DNA from: Ilex aquifolium
Taxonomy: Eukaryota; Streptophyta; Magnoliopsida; Aquifoliales; Aquifoliaceae
Length of the DNA: 64,000 bases
Assembly: GCA_951799425.1 (NCBI GenBank)
Contig: OX637394.1
Coordinates: 35,190,001-35,254,000, forward strand
Direction: 5' to 3'
Made by a program: the position numbers and the translations under genes. Positions 46,628 to 58,174 of the stretch are shown one piece after another. The notes below the pieces were generated by a model. It worked only from the letters and a program-made list of their open reading frames with translations. It made no database searches and was not told the DNA's origin. How positions within the stretch are numbered: the stretch's first letter is position 1; each line of letters opens with the position of its first letter.

Positions 46628-49600
46628 TGATGAGCGCAAAATATTGCATATTTAAAGGCCTCATTACATGCATTTTAACTTAGCCTTGCATTTAAGTACT
46701 TAAAGTTAGCCGAAATTATGAATAATGTTGAATTTTCAATGTTGCAGGTAATTATAGCGTAAATCATATATTTTGGAACCTTGCAACTAAGTTTGGAGGA
46801 GTGGTGAAGATGTGGACACATTACATGAGGATTTGGAGGCTTAAAAGTGAAAGAAATCAAGGAGGTATCAATGCTTGGTAACATAGGCACCAGCACCCGC
46901 ACCATTTGGTAGAAGTATCTCAGTTTTCCTCCTTTCTGACCATGATAAACTTTCAATCTGAAAAAGTGAAAAAAATGAAAGTTGTAGATCTGGATGTCCT
47001 CTATATTGTGTCAAAATTTCAGCTCAATCGTACGGTTGGATCAAAATTTATGACAATTCTACGAAAACTGGTCCAGAGTTGGCACCTTCCAGAAAGACCT
47101 ACCGGTATGTTTCATCTACTGGAGTTCGACCTACCGGTAGGCCATACCGGTAGGTTATGCTGAAAATGCCCAGAATGCCTGCAACTCATGCTCCACTTGC
47201 TTGGGGGTCCCACCTACATTTCTCCCACTTCTCCCCTGATATCCCTTACACACATACATGCTTCCTATCACCTAGGGGTGGACTTTGGGAGGCCATTGCA
47301 TTTATGAGGATGGGAGAGAAGAGGGGAGCCAGGGGAGTTGCTGGGTAGGTCTTCCTAGCCTGTCCAAAGCCATCAACTCACCTCCCATTGATGGGAGGCC
47401 TACACACACATGCTAGAGGGCCCCATGGACGAAATTGCAAGGCTCTCACTCCATATATTCAGCATTCACAAGCTTTGAAGAGAGTGGCTACCTAAGCTTA
47501 GGAGTAGTTTAGAGAGCTCCAAGGAAGAAGACGATGAATAGTGCTAGGGAGATAAAATTTATGTTTTTGCATTTTCTTCACCCATTTCATTGCAGTAAGT
47601 CGTAGTTCTCTTGTAATATTTATTTTTTGCATTGTAATCTCTTTTAATTTTAGTGTAATCAAGTTTAATTCAAATGTTCTTGCACTTTTATTTTTCTGCT
47701 GCGTTTTTCTTGTAAGCTTTAGTTATGTTTATGAAATGAATTATTCTTTGTAGTCTACTTCCTTTTAGCATCAATACAAGTTTTAAATTCCATTTCAATA
47801 CCATTTCTCTTTTCATATGCATGTCTTTCTTGCTTTCATGAGTAGCTAGATTTTAAGTTGGTTAATCCAATGGAGATTTCTTCTTGGGTGTGCCATTTCA
47901 TCTCATTCTCTTTCCTCCTCTCAGAGTACGATGATTCGGTTTGACTGGGTTGAGAGTGGATGCGGTTGTGAGTCTTTGATATCCCGTAGGCCTGGTCACG
48001 GGTTATGTTTGGATCCTCACCTCCATCTCGTCCCTAGCTTCCCACGAATCAATCGTTCATCTAAGCTCTGATGAGCACAAAATATTTTATATTTGATGGC
48101 CTCATTACATGCATTTTAACTCAACTTTGCAATTAATTACTTAGAGTTAGCCGAAATTATGAATAATGTTGAATTTTTGATGTTGCAGGTAATTATAGCG
48201 TAAATCATGTATTTTAGAACCTTGCAACTAAGTGTGGATGTGTGGTGAAGGCATGTACACATTACATGAGGATTTGGAGGCTTAAAAGTGAAAGAAATTA
48301 AGGAGGTATTGGTGTTTGGTAACATAGGCATCAACACCCACACCATTTTGTTGTAGTACCTCAGTTTTCCTCCTTTGTGACCATGATCCACTTCGAATCT
48401 AAAAAAGTACAAAACATGAAAGTTGTAGATTTGAATGTCTTCTGTATTGTGTCAAAATTTTAGCTCAATCGGACGGTTGGATCAAAAGCTATGATGATTC
48501 TACAAAAAACTGGTCTGCAGCAAAAACAGTATCGGTGCGCAGTACCGGTACGGTTCTGCCTCTGGAGTTCGGGGTACCGGTACACAGTACCGGTAAGCTA
48601 TGCTAAACAGCCCAGATCGCCTGCATCTCATGCTCCACTTTCTTGGGGGTCCCAGCTATGATTCTCCCACTTGCCCCCTGACATTTTCTGCATATTTACA
48701 TGCCTCCTACACCCTAGTTGAAGACTTTGGAGGCAATGACATGAAGGAGGATGGGAGAGAAGGTTGAAGCCATGATGGTTGCAGGCTAAGCTTGTCCTAG
48801 CCTGTCAAGGGCCATCGTCTCACCTCCCATTGACGGGAGGCCTGCACACACATGCTAGAGACCCCTATGGACGAAAAAACAAGGCTTCTTCACCATATAT
48901 TCAGCATTGACAAGCTTGGAAGAGGGTGGCTACCTAAGCTTAGGAGTAGTTCCAAGGAAGAAGATGATGAATAGTGCTATAGAGATAAAATTTATGTTTT
49001 TGCATTTTCTTCTCCCATTTCATTGCAGTAAGTTGTAGTTCCCTTGTAATCTTTATTTCTTCCATTGTAATCTCTTTTAATTCTAGTCTAACCAAGTTTA
49101 ATTCAAATGCTCTTGCACTTTTATTTTTCTACTGGGTTTTATCTTCAAGCTTTGTTTTTAGTTATGAAATGAATTCTCCTTTGTAGCTTACATTCTCCTA
49201 GCATTAATACAAGTTCTAATCTTCATTTCTTCTACATGTCTCTTTACATTATGCATGTCTTTCCTTTTACCATGAGTAGCTAGATTTTAAGTTGGTTAAT
49301 CCAATGGAGACCTCCTCTTGGGTGTGCCATTTCAACTCATTTTCTTTCCTCCTCTCAGAGTACGATAGTTCAGTTTGATTGAGTTGAGAGTGGATGCGGT
49401 TGTGAGTCTTTGATATCCTGTAGGCCTAGTCACGGGTTATGCTTAGATCCTCACCTCCATTTCGTCCCTAGCTTCCCACGAATCAATCGTTCATCTAAAC
49501 TCTATTCGAGGAAGGCTTCGAGTTGATTTGGGATTCCCATTGGAATGAATCCTTCGGATTAGCCAACACTTGCTTTCTTGCATTTTCATTAAGAACAAAA

Positions 49601-50341
49601 CTCACCAAAACCAACTACAAGATTTTACACTTTTTATTTTTACAAAATCACCTTCACACAATTCCCTTCCTTCCCTGAGGAGACGACCTTGGAATACTTT
49701 TCCAAGTAAAACACGACAAGCAAAAGACTCCTTGCGCTTGGGGAGCACTTTTGTCCATTTCGCACATTCCATTTCATACATTTCATTCCATCCACCATTC
49801 CGTTGCCCTATTTCCCAATTCATCCCAAGGGAGAGTGACACTCCCTTCGCACTTACATCATATACACATTGAGGGATGATATTAGGAGGTTAGGAACAAC
49901 AACGGTTTTCACCAAGCAAACTCTATTAGAGGAAGGCTTCGAGTTGATTTGGGATTCCCATTGGAATGAACCCTTTGTATTGGTCAACACTTGTTTTATT
50001 TCATTTTCCTCAAAACTTCACTCACAAAACTCAGACTAAAAGATTTTACACTTTTCTTTTGTTCACCAAAATCACCTTTCACATAATTCCCTTCCTTCCC
50101 TGAGGGGACGACATTGGAATACTCATTCCTAGTAAAACACGACACACGAAAGTCTCTCTGCGCTTGGGGAGCACTTTTGTTCACACACATTTCATTTCGT
50201 TCTCCATTTCATTCCCACCATTCCGTTTCCCCATTTCCCACATCATTCTGAGGGAGAGTGACACTCCCCGACACATAAAAGCCACATACACATTGAGGGT
50301 GATGTGCAGAGATTAGGGACTACAACGGAAACCATCAAGCA
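46628..50341 (+). mobile_element. solo LTR S2 inserted in the reverse transcriptase, itself interrupted by S3
   Basis: Starts TGATGAGCGC, ends CCATCAAGCA, and has the target duplication CTAAC at 46623-46627 and 50342-50346. Joining the flanks restores the normal reverse-transcriptase order, so the insertion split pol. Without S3 (48069-49918) it is about 1.86 kb. Its palindromes are ACCTACCGGTATGT-like at centres 47103.5, 47135.5 and 47148.5. Confidence 0.9.
48069..49918 (+). mobile_element. solo LTR S3 nested inside S2
   Basis: Starts TGATGAGCAC and ends CACCAAGCA. The flanks AGCTC (48064-48068) and AACTC (49919-49923) are a 5-bp duplication with one mismatch. It carries palindromes GTACCGGTAC and variants with centres 48533.5, 48546.5, 48578.5 and 48591.5 (13-bp pairs, 32 bp between pairs), a different sequence from S1 and S2. 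Confidence 0.87.
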
Positions 50342-50346
50342 CTAAC

Positions 50347-51278
50347 CCACTTACTATCAGCAATCGTAAAAATGATGCCCACGTCAAGTAGTTTTAGCAC
50401 CTCGTCCCTCACCATATCTTTCATAATTGGATTCAATCTTCTTTGTGGTTGTCGGGATGACTTGGAGTCCTCTTCGAGATAGATACGGTGTGTGCAAATG
50501 AGGGGGCTTATCCCCTTGATGTCCGCAATTGTCCAACCAATCGCCCCCTTATGCCTCCTCAACACCTCCAAGAGCTCTTCTTCTTGCTTGGCATCCAAGG
50601 TTGAGCTAATCACCACTAGAAATGTCTCATCTTCCCCAAGATATGCATACTTCAAATGGAAAGGTAATGGTTTCAATTCCAAATTGGCTTTTGCTCATTT
50701 GATGGGAAAATCTTCTTGTCTCGGTGTGGGAGCTTCTCAAATGTAGGGATCCACTTCTCTACCCCTTTCAAACTCTCCAATTCCTCTTGCTCCTCAACAT
50801 CCTCAAGATCATCAATCTCCTCCTTTGATTTCAACATGCCCATCAGTTCTAAGTGCTCCTCTACCAAGGAGTCAATCCTATTGACTTCATGCACCTCCTC
50901 ATCATCCCCCGGTTGCTTGGACAAGTTGAACACGTTGAGGTCCATAGTCATGTTCCCAAATGCTAGCTTCATAAGACCTTTCCTGCAATTAATAACCGCA
51001 TTAGATGTGGCAAGAAAAGGTCTACCAAGTATTACAGTGATTTGGGAGCTAAGATTTGTAACCGGGTGAGTGTCAAGCACAATAAAATCAACAGGAAAGT
51101 AAAATTTATCAACTTGCACTAAAACATCCTCAACTACTCCCCTTGGTGTTCGGACACTACGGTCCGACAGTTGAAGCGTGATTGGAGTAGGCTTCAATTC
51201 TTCGAGCTGAAGTGGTTGGTACACTGAGTATGGAAGGAGGTTCACACTAGCACCCAAATCAAGCAATGCTTGCTCCAC
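50347..51278 (-). CDS. element M pol: aspartic protease and 5' part of reverse transcriptase
   Basis: The protease has LLDLGASVNLLPYSVY (active-site D-L-G), DFIVLDTHPVTNLSSQI and ILGRPFLATSNAVIN, followed by an acidic, Glu-rich linker to KPIWN. A frame change near 50680 leads to ELKPLPFHLKYAYLG, FLVVISSTL, HKGAIGWTIADIKGISP and LLDVGIIFTIADSKWV, the start of the reverse transcriptase. The text stops at the S2 insertion. Protease and RT would normally be one polyprotein. Confidence 0.88.
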
Positions 51279-51432
51279 CCGGTAATTCCTGATTGTTATG
51301 GCAATGGTGGGGCAACTGGGGTCTTCTCAACCACCTCATCACTCATATCACCCCCTCGGTGTCACCCAAGGCTTCTTTTTCTTTTAGCAATGTGGCCTTG
51401 GGTGAGACCTATGGCACAATGGTTTTGTCAAA

Positions 51433-53114
51433 TTATTTGCCACTACGAAGGGTGGTAACTACCTTGAGTTGCTCACAACACTTTCTTAAGGGCTCCGATG
51501 ACTCAACGACATGTTGACTTCTAGGGTTCTCTTGGGGTTGAGCGGGGAATTTCCCTTTCTCTTGTTGTGATGTCCCCATAGAACTTGTCAGCTTAGTGAG
51601 TTGGGCTCGAATGTCGTTGAAAGTTGCAGCATTTTGATTGTTGATGATAGTCTGACTTTGAATGAAAGCATGAACTATATCCTCCAAATTCCTCTTGTGG
51701 GGAGGTTGATAGGTGGGAGGATTGGATGGTCCTCGGGAAAAGCTTTGTGGATGTGGACTTGATGAAAAATTTTGTGGTGGTAGGTTTGATAAATATCCTT
51801 GCGGATTGGACCGGGGGTATTGGGAGCTAGAAGCTTGCCCTTGGCCTTGATATTGATTTTGCCTAGGGGGCATGGGAGGTGAGTATGCACTTGAACCTTG
51901 AGGAGTGGGGTTCTTATTTCTCCAGCTAAATTTTGGGTGATTGCTCCAACCCGGATTGTAAGTGTTTGAATGTGGAGAGAATGATTGCCTCGTTTGGTTA
52001 AAGGCATTGACTTGCTCGTGATACACTTCCTTAAGTGCCGGAATGTTAGGGCACTCCGATATGGAATGATCTACACTCTCGCAAATTGAGCATCCCTCCT
52101 CAATCTTTGAAACATTTGACACCTCGTGCCTCCTATTGACTTCAAGAATCTCAACCTTCCTAGACAATTTGACAATTTTGGAAAGCAAGTCTTCCCGGTC
52201 TCTCAAGTCATAAATCCCTCCTCCATGGGTTTGGCTACTCCCTTGAGGAGAAGACCTTGGTACATCGGTGGGATCCGTAATGTCCCATGATTGTGCATTC
52301 TGTGCCAATGTGTCAAAGTAATCTAAGGCCTCGTCGACGTCTTTGTTCAAAAACTCCCCATTACATATCACGTCGATGGCCCGGTGTGATTCCTTTATAG
52401 AAGAAACTCACCAATTGCCATGGTTCAAAGCCATGGTGTGGAATGGATTGTAGCAATTCCTTGTACCGATCCCAACATTGGTAGAATTGTTCATTGGACT
52501 TCTCCGAAAAGTTTTGAATTTGTTTCTTTAGAGCGGTGGTTTTATACACCGAAAAAAATTTATTTAAAAACTCAGAGAGCATTTGGTTCCACGATGTTAT
52601 GGATCGAGGTCTCAAGGAATTAAGCCATGTTTTTGCCTTATCTCTCAGGGAAAAGGGAAATAATTTCATCCTCACTATGTCTTCCATACCATGATTGGTG
52701 AGGAAGGTCGCAACTATTTCCTCGAAATCCTTTATGTGCAAATAAGGGTTCTCCTTTTCAATTCCGTGGAACGTGGGAAGTAGTTGCAACATCCCTGGCT
52801 TGACTAGGAAGAGATAAGCTTGGACCGGTAAAAGGATGCATGAGGGTGTGGTGCTACGGGTTGGTTGAAGGAATTCCCTTATTGACCTCGCCGGAGGGTC
52901 AACTTGGATATTGTTCCCTTTATTCATAAGAGGGGGAATTGCACTCGTGGATTGGGAATTCTAGGCTCTGGCACTCCCCCACCCCTTTGCATTTTGGGTT
53001 TGCGCCTACATTCTCAAAATTGTCACCCGCATCCTCGGGTGGGTCTTGGTCGATGTTCATATTGGGGCCCAAGGGTTGTCTAACTAGTCGATTTTGTTCG
53101 TTCCGTCCCCACAT
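51433..53114 (-). CDS. element M gag, frame-broken
   Basis: Opens MWGRNEQNRLVRQPLGPNM at 53114; a second frame starts MNKGNNIQVDPPARSIREFL at 52927. The capsid-like core has PYLHIKDFEEIVATF, MKLFPFSLRDKAKTWLNSL and NEQFYQCWDRYKELLQSIPH. After a frame change near 52365 come FLNKDVDEALDYFDTLA, a CX2CX4HX4C zinc knuckle CSICESVDHSISEC, and a long Pro/Gln/Ser-rich tail to 51433. Domain order and motifs are standard for Athila gag. The two breaks suggest it is inactive. Confidence 0.88.
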
Positions 53115-53257
53115 ATAACAAAACTATCTACAAATAAAAAAATATGTAAACAAACAAAAGTATATACAAGGATCAACGTACCTCAGCCCATGATGAACAT
53201 CACGGGACTTATCTCCGTTGTCCAAAAATCACCTTCTTGATTCAACGCTTGCCTTCC

Positions 53258-55070
53258 TGATGAGCACATAATATTGCATATTTGAAGGGCTCATTACATG
53301 CATTTTAACTCAACTTTTGCATTTAAGTACTTAGAGTTAGCCGAAATTATGAATAATGTTGATATTTTGATGTTGCAAGTTTTTATTGCTTAAATCATGT
53401 ATTTTAGGACATTGCAACTATGTTGGATGTGTGGTGAAGGCATGGACACAATACATGAAGAATTGGAGGCTTAAAAGTGAAGAAATCAAGAAGGCATTGG
53501 TGCTTGGGAACAAGGGCACCAGCTGCAGCAACAATTGGAAGCACTGCCTCGGAATTCCTCCATTTTTACCATGATCTACTCAGAATTTGGAAAAGTTAAA
53601 AACATGAAAGTTGTAGATATGGGTGTATTCTGTTTGGTGTCAAACTTTCAGCCCAATCCAACGGTTAGATCAAGAGTTATGCCAATTCTACCGAAGGTGG
53701 TCCAGTGCAGAAAAACAGTACCGGTACTTGGTACCGGTACTCCGGACCTTCTGGTCGCGAAAATAGCCTGTAACTCAACTTTGAGGCTTGGGGGTCCCAC
53801 CTACACTTCTCCCACGCCTATCCCAACATTTCCTTACACATTTTCAGGCCTCCTACACTCAAGTGGAAGACTTTAAAGGCCAATGCATTAAAGGAGGAAT
53901 GGGGGGAAGTGGGCTGCCCAGGCTATGATCTCCTAGCCTGTCAAAGCCATCCATTCAGCCCTCTCTGGATGGGAGCTCGTTCACACAGCTAGGGGGGAGC
54001 CTCTTGGACGTTTTGGCAAGTCTCCACACTCAATATATTCAAAATTCAACACACAATGTAAAAAGAGTTGGCTACCTAAGCTTAGAGTAGTTTTAGTGAG
54101 GAAGAAGATGAATAGTAAAGTTGTGATTTTTACATGTTCTTCCATCCATTTCTCTTGTAACCTCTTGTAAGGATATTGTAAGCTTCCTTTACTGTCTTTA
54201 ATGCCATTTATTAGAAGTACATTTCAAGTTTAGCCTTGCACTTTACATTTCACCATTGTTATGCTTTCAAGTTCTTCATTTTCATGCTTTAAATTGGGTA
54301 TTGTATTTCCTTCTTCTTACTTTAAGATTTCTTGCATCTAGTTAAGTTTTAATCTTCTTTTCCTTTACTTGTCTATTTACATTATGCTTGGCTTTCTTTT
54401 ATGAATGAGTAGTTAGATTTAAGTTGGGTAATCCAAGGGAGACCTTCTCTTGGGGATTCCATTTCAACTCTTCTCCTTCCTCCTCTCGGTGTACGGTGGT
54501 TCGGTTTGACGGGGTTGAGAGTGGACGAGTTAGTGAGCCTTTGATATTCCATAGGCCTAGTCACGGTTTATGCTTAGATACTCACCAATCTTGTCCCTAG
54601 CTTCCCCCGAATCAATCGTTCACCTATGCACCATTGGAAGAAGATTTCGAGTTGAGTTGGAATTCCCATTAGAATGACCTCTTTGGATTAGCCAACACTT
54701 GTTTTATTGCATTTTCATTTTCAATCACAACCACAAAACTCAAACAAAGATTTTACATTTTTCTCTTTTGTTCACCAAAATCACTTTCACACAACTCCCT
54801 TTCCTTCCCTGAGGAGACGACCTTGGAATTCTTTCCAAGTAAAACACCGACAACGAAAGACTCCTTACGATTGGGGAGCACTTTTGTTCACACGCATTCC
54901 ATTTCATTTCACACATTTTGTTCATTCCACATTTCCACCACCATTCCGTTGTTGCCTAATCTTTTGCATCATTCCGAGTGAGAGTGACACTCACCCATTC
55001 CTATAAGTCATACACACATTTAGGGATGATGTTTAGAGGTTAGGATACAACAACGTTTTCCAATCAATCA
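53258..55070 (+). mobile_element. solo LTR S4 inserted in the leader of element M
   Basis: Starts TGATGAGCAC and ends CAATCAATCA, with target duplication CTTCC at 53253-53257 and 55071-55075. The empty site is seen in the orphan leader at 36276, where GCCTTCCCCGGC runs through. It carries a palindrome pair GTACCGGTAC with centres 53722.5 and 53735.5 (13 bp). Length 1.81 kb. Confidence 0.9.
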
Positions 55071-55072
55071 CT

Positions 55073-55090
55073 TCCCCGGCAACGACGCCA
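55073..55090 (-). other. primer-binding site of element M
   Basis: The minus strand reads TGGCGTCGTTGCCGGGGA, one base different from the copy at 36279-36296, and sits 4 bases inside LTR B. Confidence 0.85.
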
Positions 55091-56058
55091 AAAATGCTTG
55101 ACGGTTTTCGTTGTCTTCCCAATTGTCACACAAGAACCCTCGATGTGTATATGTCGTATATGTGTGGGTGAGTGTCACTCTCACTCGGGTTCAAATGCAA
55201 GAAATGGGAAACAGAATGATGTGGTGTGAAATGAATGAAATGTGAACAAAAATGCTTCCCAAGCGCAAGAAGACTTTTGGCTGTCGTGTTTTACTTGGAA
55301 TTGTATTCCAAGGTCGTTTCCTCAAGGAAGGAGGTGAATCGTGTTGAATGTGATTTTGGTGTAAAAGAGAAAAGTGTAAAAATCTTTTGTTGTTGAAGTT
55401 TGGTTTGTGATTTGTATTTTGATAAAATTGAAATGGGAAACAAGTGTTGGCTAATCCAAAAGGTTCACTCCAACGGGAATGCCAAGTCAACTTGAAACCT
55501 TCCTCCAATGGTGCATAGATGAACGATTGATTCATGGGAAGCAAGGGACGAGATGGAAGTGAGGATCCAAGCATAACCTGTGACAAGTCTACGGGATATC
55601 AAAGACTCACAACCGTGTCCACACTTAACCCAGTCAAACCGAACCATCGTACATCGAGGGGAGGAAAGAAGATGAGTTGAAATGGCATACCCAAGAGGAG
55701 ATCTCCCTTGGATTAGCCAACTTAAAGACTTAGCTACTCATGCTTAAAGGAAAGACAATAATGTAATGGAAAGACATTGTAGAGCAATGAAGATTTTAGC
55801 TAAGTTAATGCAAGAAAACATAAACTAAAAGAGAGTGCATTGAATACCCATTTTAACACTAAGAAATGAAGAACAATGAGTGCATTAATGGTGAAAGCTT
55901 GAATGAGAGACTAAACTTCAAGGCTACTTGCAATAAATGACATTAAAGACTTCAAAACAAAGCTTAAAGATTCTTACAAGAGATTACAAGACAATGAATG
56001 GAAGGAAATGCAAGAAAATTCACTTCTCTCTCTAGCACTATTCATCTTCTTCCATGGA

Positions 56059-56081
56059 CTCTCTCTCTCTCTCTCTCTCTC

Positions 56082-56119
<38 letters not shown>
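56059..56119. repeat. (CT)n(AT)n microsatellite in LTR B
   Basis: The CT run is followed by a long AT run. LTR A has a shorter CT run and no AT run at the same place, so this tract changed after insertion. Confidence 0.9.
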
Positions 56120-56123
<4 letters not shown>

Positions 56124-56444
56124 GTAGAACTCTCTAATAATGAATAATGGTGGTGGAGCTTGCCAAAAACGTCCATGGAGCCCTCCCCAATGCTGTGTGA
56201 TGTGTTTCCCATCATGGAGGTTGAAAGGGATGGGATGGTGCAGGCTAGGACAAGCCTAGCCTTTCTCTCTTGTCACGCCTCTTCTCTCTCCTCCTCATTA
56301 ATGCAAAAGCCATCCAAGTCCAAGTAGAGGTGAGGGGAGGCTCCTAGACGTGCAGGGGATGTCAGAGGATCTATTGGAGAAGTGTAAGTGGGACCCCCAA
56401 ATGGCAGAGCTTGAGTTGCAAGCTGTCTAGGCAATCTGGGCAAA

Positions 56445-56673
56445 ACCTTCTGGAAGGTCGACATAAACCTTCCGGAAGGTTTGTGCATGAATAGTTAAAT
56501 GAAGTAGTCAACAAGCAAAACCTTCTGGAAGGTTCATTCTAGTAGAAAAAACCTTTCGAAACGTTTCACTCTAGTAGGCAAAACCTTCCGGAAGGTTTCA
56601 CTCCAGTAGGCAAAACCTTCCGAAAGGTTTTAGCAGTGAAAAAGAAATCTAAGGCAAAACCTTCCGGAAGGTT
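56445..56673. promoter_or_regulatory. palindrome cassette in LTR B (seven copies)
   Basis: Copies of ACCTTCCGGAAGGT or near it: pair centres 56451.5 and 56473.5 (22 bp), then copies near 56525, 56557, 56589 and 56621, and a perfect 20-bp form at 56656-56675. LTR A has one unit fewer: the extra unit is the CACTCCAGTAGGC-spaced copy. The cassette is about 245-480 bp from the LTR start. Confidence 0.85.
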
Positions 56674-56919
56674 TTCACCCAATTTGCATTTTCTTGAACT
56701 CTTCACCCTCCAAGCTTTCCTTTAAGCTACCTCTTCATCTTCATTGACTTCTACCACTTCAATGGGGGCTTAACTCAAGCTACTTACATCATTTTTCCTG
56801 CATTTACACAAAACTCCATCAAAACAAAGTTTAAACGAATTTCTCCCCAATTTCATGACAAAAGCAAGTATGAAACAGCATATTAGCATCCAAAATATGT
56901 CATGTTTTTGTGCTAATCA

Positions 56920-58170
56920 CATATGCCTCATTTTGTAATTCTTCAAACTCATTTATCGGAAGTCTCCTAGATGTGCCTGCTTTGTCTAGGTCAAAATTCA
57001 TCATTTTGATTGCTTAATATGCCCTATGTTCCAATTCCACTAGCAAGTGACATGGCTTTTGATAAACCAGCCTACAAGGAGACATTCCTCAAATTTTTTT
57101 ATAAGTAGTGCGGTATGCCCAAAGCGCATCAGTTAATCGTAAGGACCAATCTTTGTGGTATGGGTTTACCATTTTTTCCAAACTGTGTTTGATCTCCCCA
57201 TTGGCTAGTTCAGTTTGTCCACTTGTTTGTGGGTGATAGGGGTGGCTATTTTATGTGAAATCAAATATTTTTTCATCAAATTTTCAAATAGACGATTACA
57301 AAAATGTGCACCCACATCACTTATAATGGCTCGAGGAATTCCAAATCGGGACAAAATATTTTCTTTCAAAAACTTAATCATCGCGCGGTGATCATTATTT
57401 CAACAATGAATCGCCTCAACCTATTTGGAAACATAATCAATGCCAACCAAAATATATAGATATCCAAAAGAAGGGAAAATGATCCCATAAAATCGATAGC
57501 CCATAGTAAAAAATTTCAATGATTACAATAGGGTTCATAAGCATCATGTTTCTTTTAGAAATACTTTCAAATATTTGGCATCTATTACAAATTTGACAGA
57601 AAGCATGTACATCTTTAAAGAGAGTGGGCCAATAAAATCCACAATGCAAGATTTTAACAACGGTTTTCTTTTGAAGAAAAATGCCCACCACAAGCTTCAG
57701 AATGAAAAAAAGAAATAGCTTGACTGATTTCATGATTGGGTATGTAATGTATTATGATTTGATCCTTACAGTATTTAAACATATAGGGATCCTCCTAGAA
57801 AAAGTTATATACCTTTCTTAAAAATTTGTGTTTATCAGTCAAGTTATAGTGAAAAAGAATGGTACCTGTGGCTAATAATTAGCAATATCTGCATACTATG
57901 GTACCTCAATAATTTCAAAAAGTTGCTCATCAGGAAAGATTTCTTTAATCGGGAAAGGTTCTTCTTATGTATCATAATTTAGTCTTGGCAGATGGTTGTC
58001 CAACACATTTCTTTACTCCCTTTTTTATCTTTGATAATGAGATCAAACTCCTGAAGTAGGAGTATCCATTGGAGGAGGTGTGGTTTGGCATCCTTCTTCA
58101 TGAGCAAGTACTTTAAAGCTACATGATCAGTAAAAATAACGATTGAGGATCCCTAATCTCCAAAAACGAA
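56920..58170 (-). pseudogene. RNase H and integrase remnant of element E2
   Basis: From the right: an RNase H end with ATGATCAGTAAA-type text (58100), zinc-finger text FCQICNRCQIF (about 57580), DHFPFF-type core pieces, and near 57000 phrases equal to YRLVY, HLLVELEH and INEFEELQNEAY from the integrase C-terminal half. Many stops. Gene order runs right to left and stops at LTR B. Its logical continuation, the third ORF, is at 34.2-35.5 kb, so element M appears to have inserted between them. Confidence 0.75.
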
Positions 58171-58174
58171 CCCA

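Larger units (their letters stand above)
55095..56919 (-). mobile_element. LTR B of element M (5' LTR)
   Basis: 1825 bp with ends TGATTAGCAC (56919) and CGTCAAGCA (55095) on the minus strand. It is very similar to LTR A throughout. It carries CT and AT microsatellites at 56059-56119 and the palindrome cassette at 56445-56673. Immediately to the right, from 56920, lies the integrase remnant of a different, more diverged element. Confidence 0.92.
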
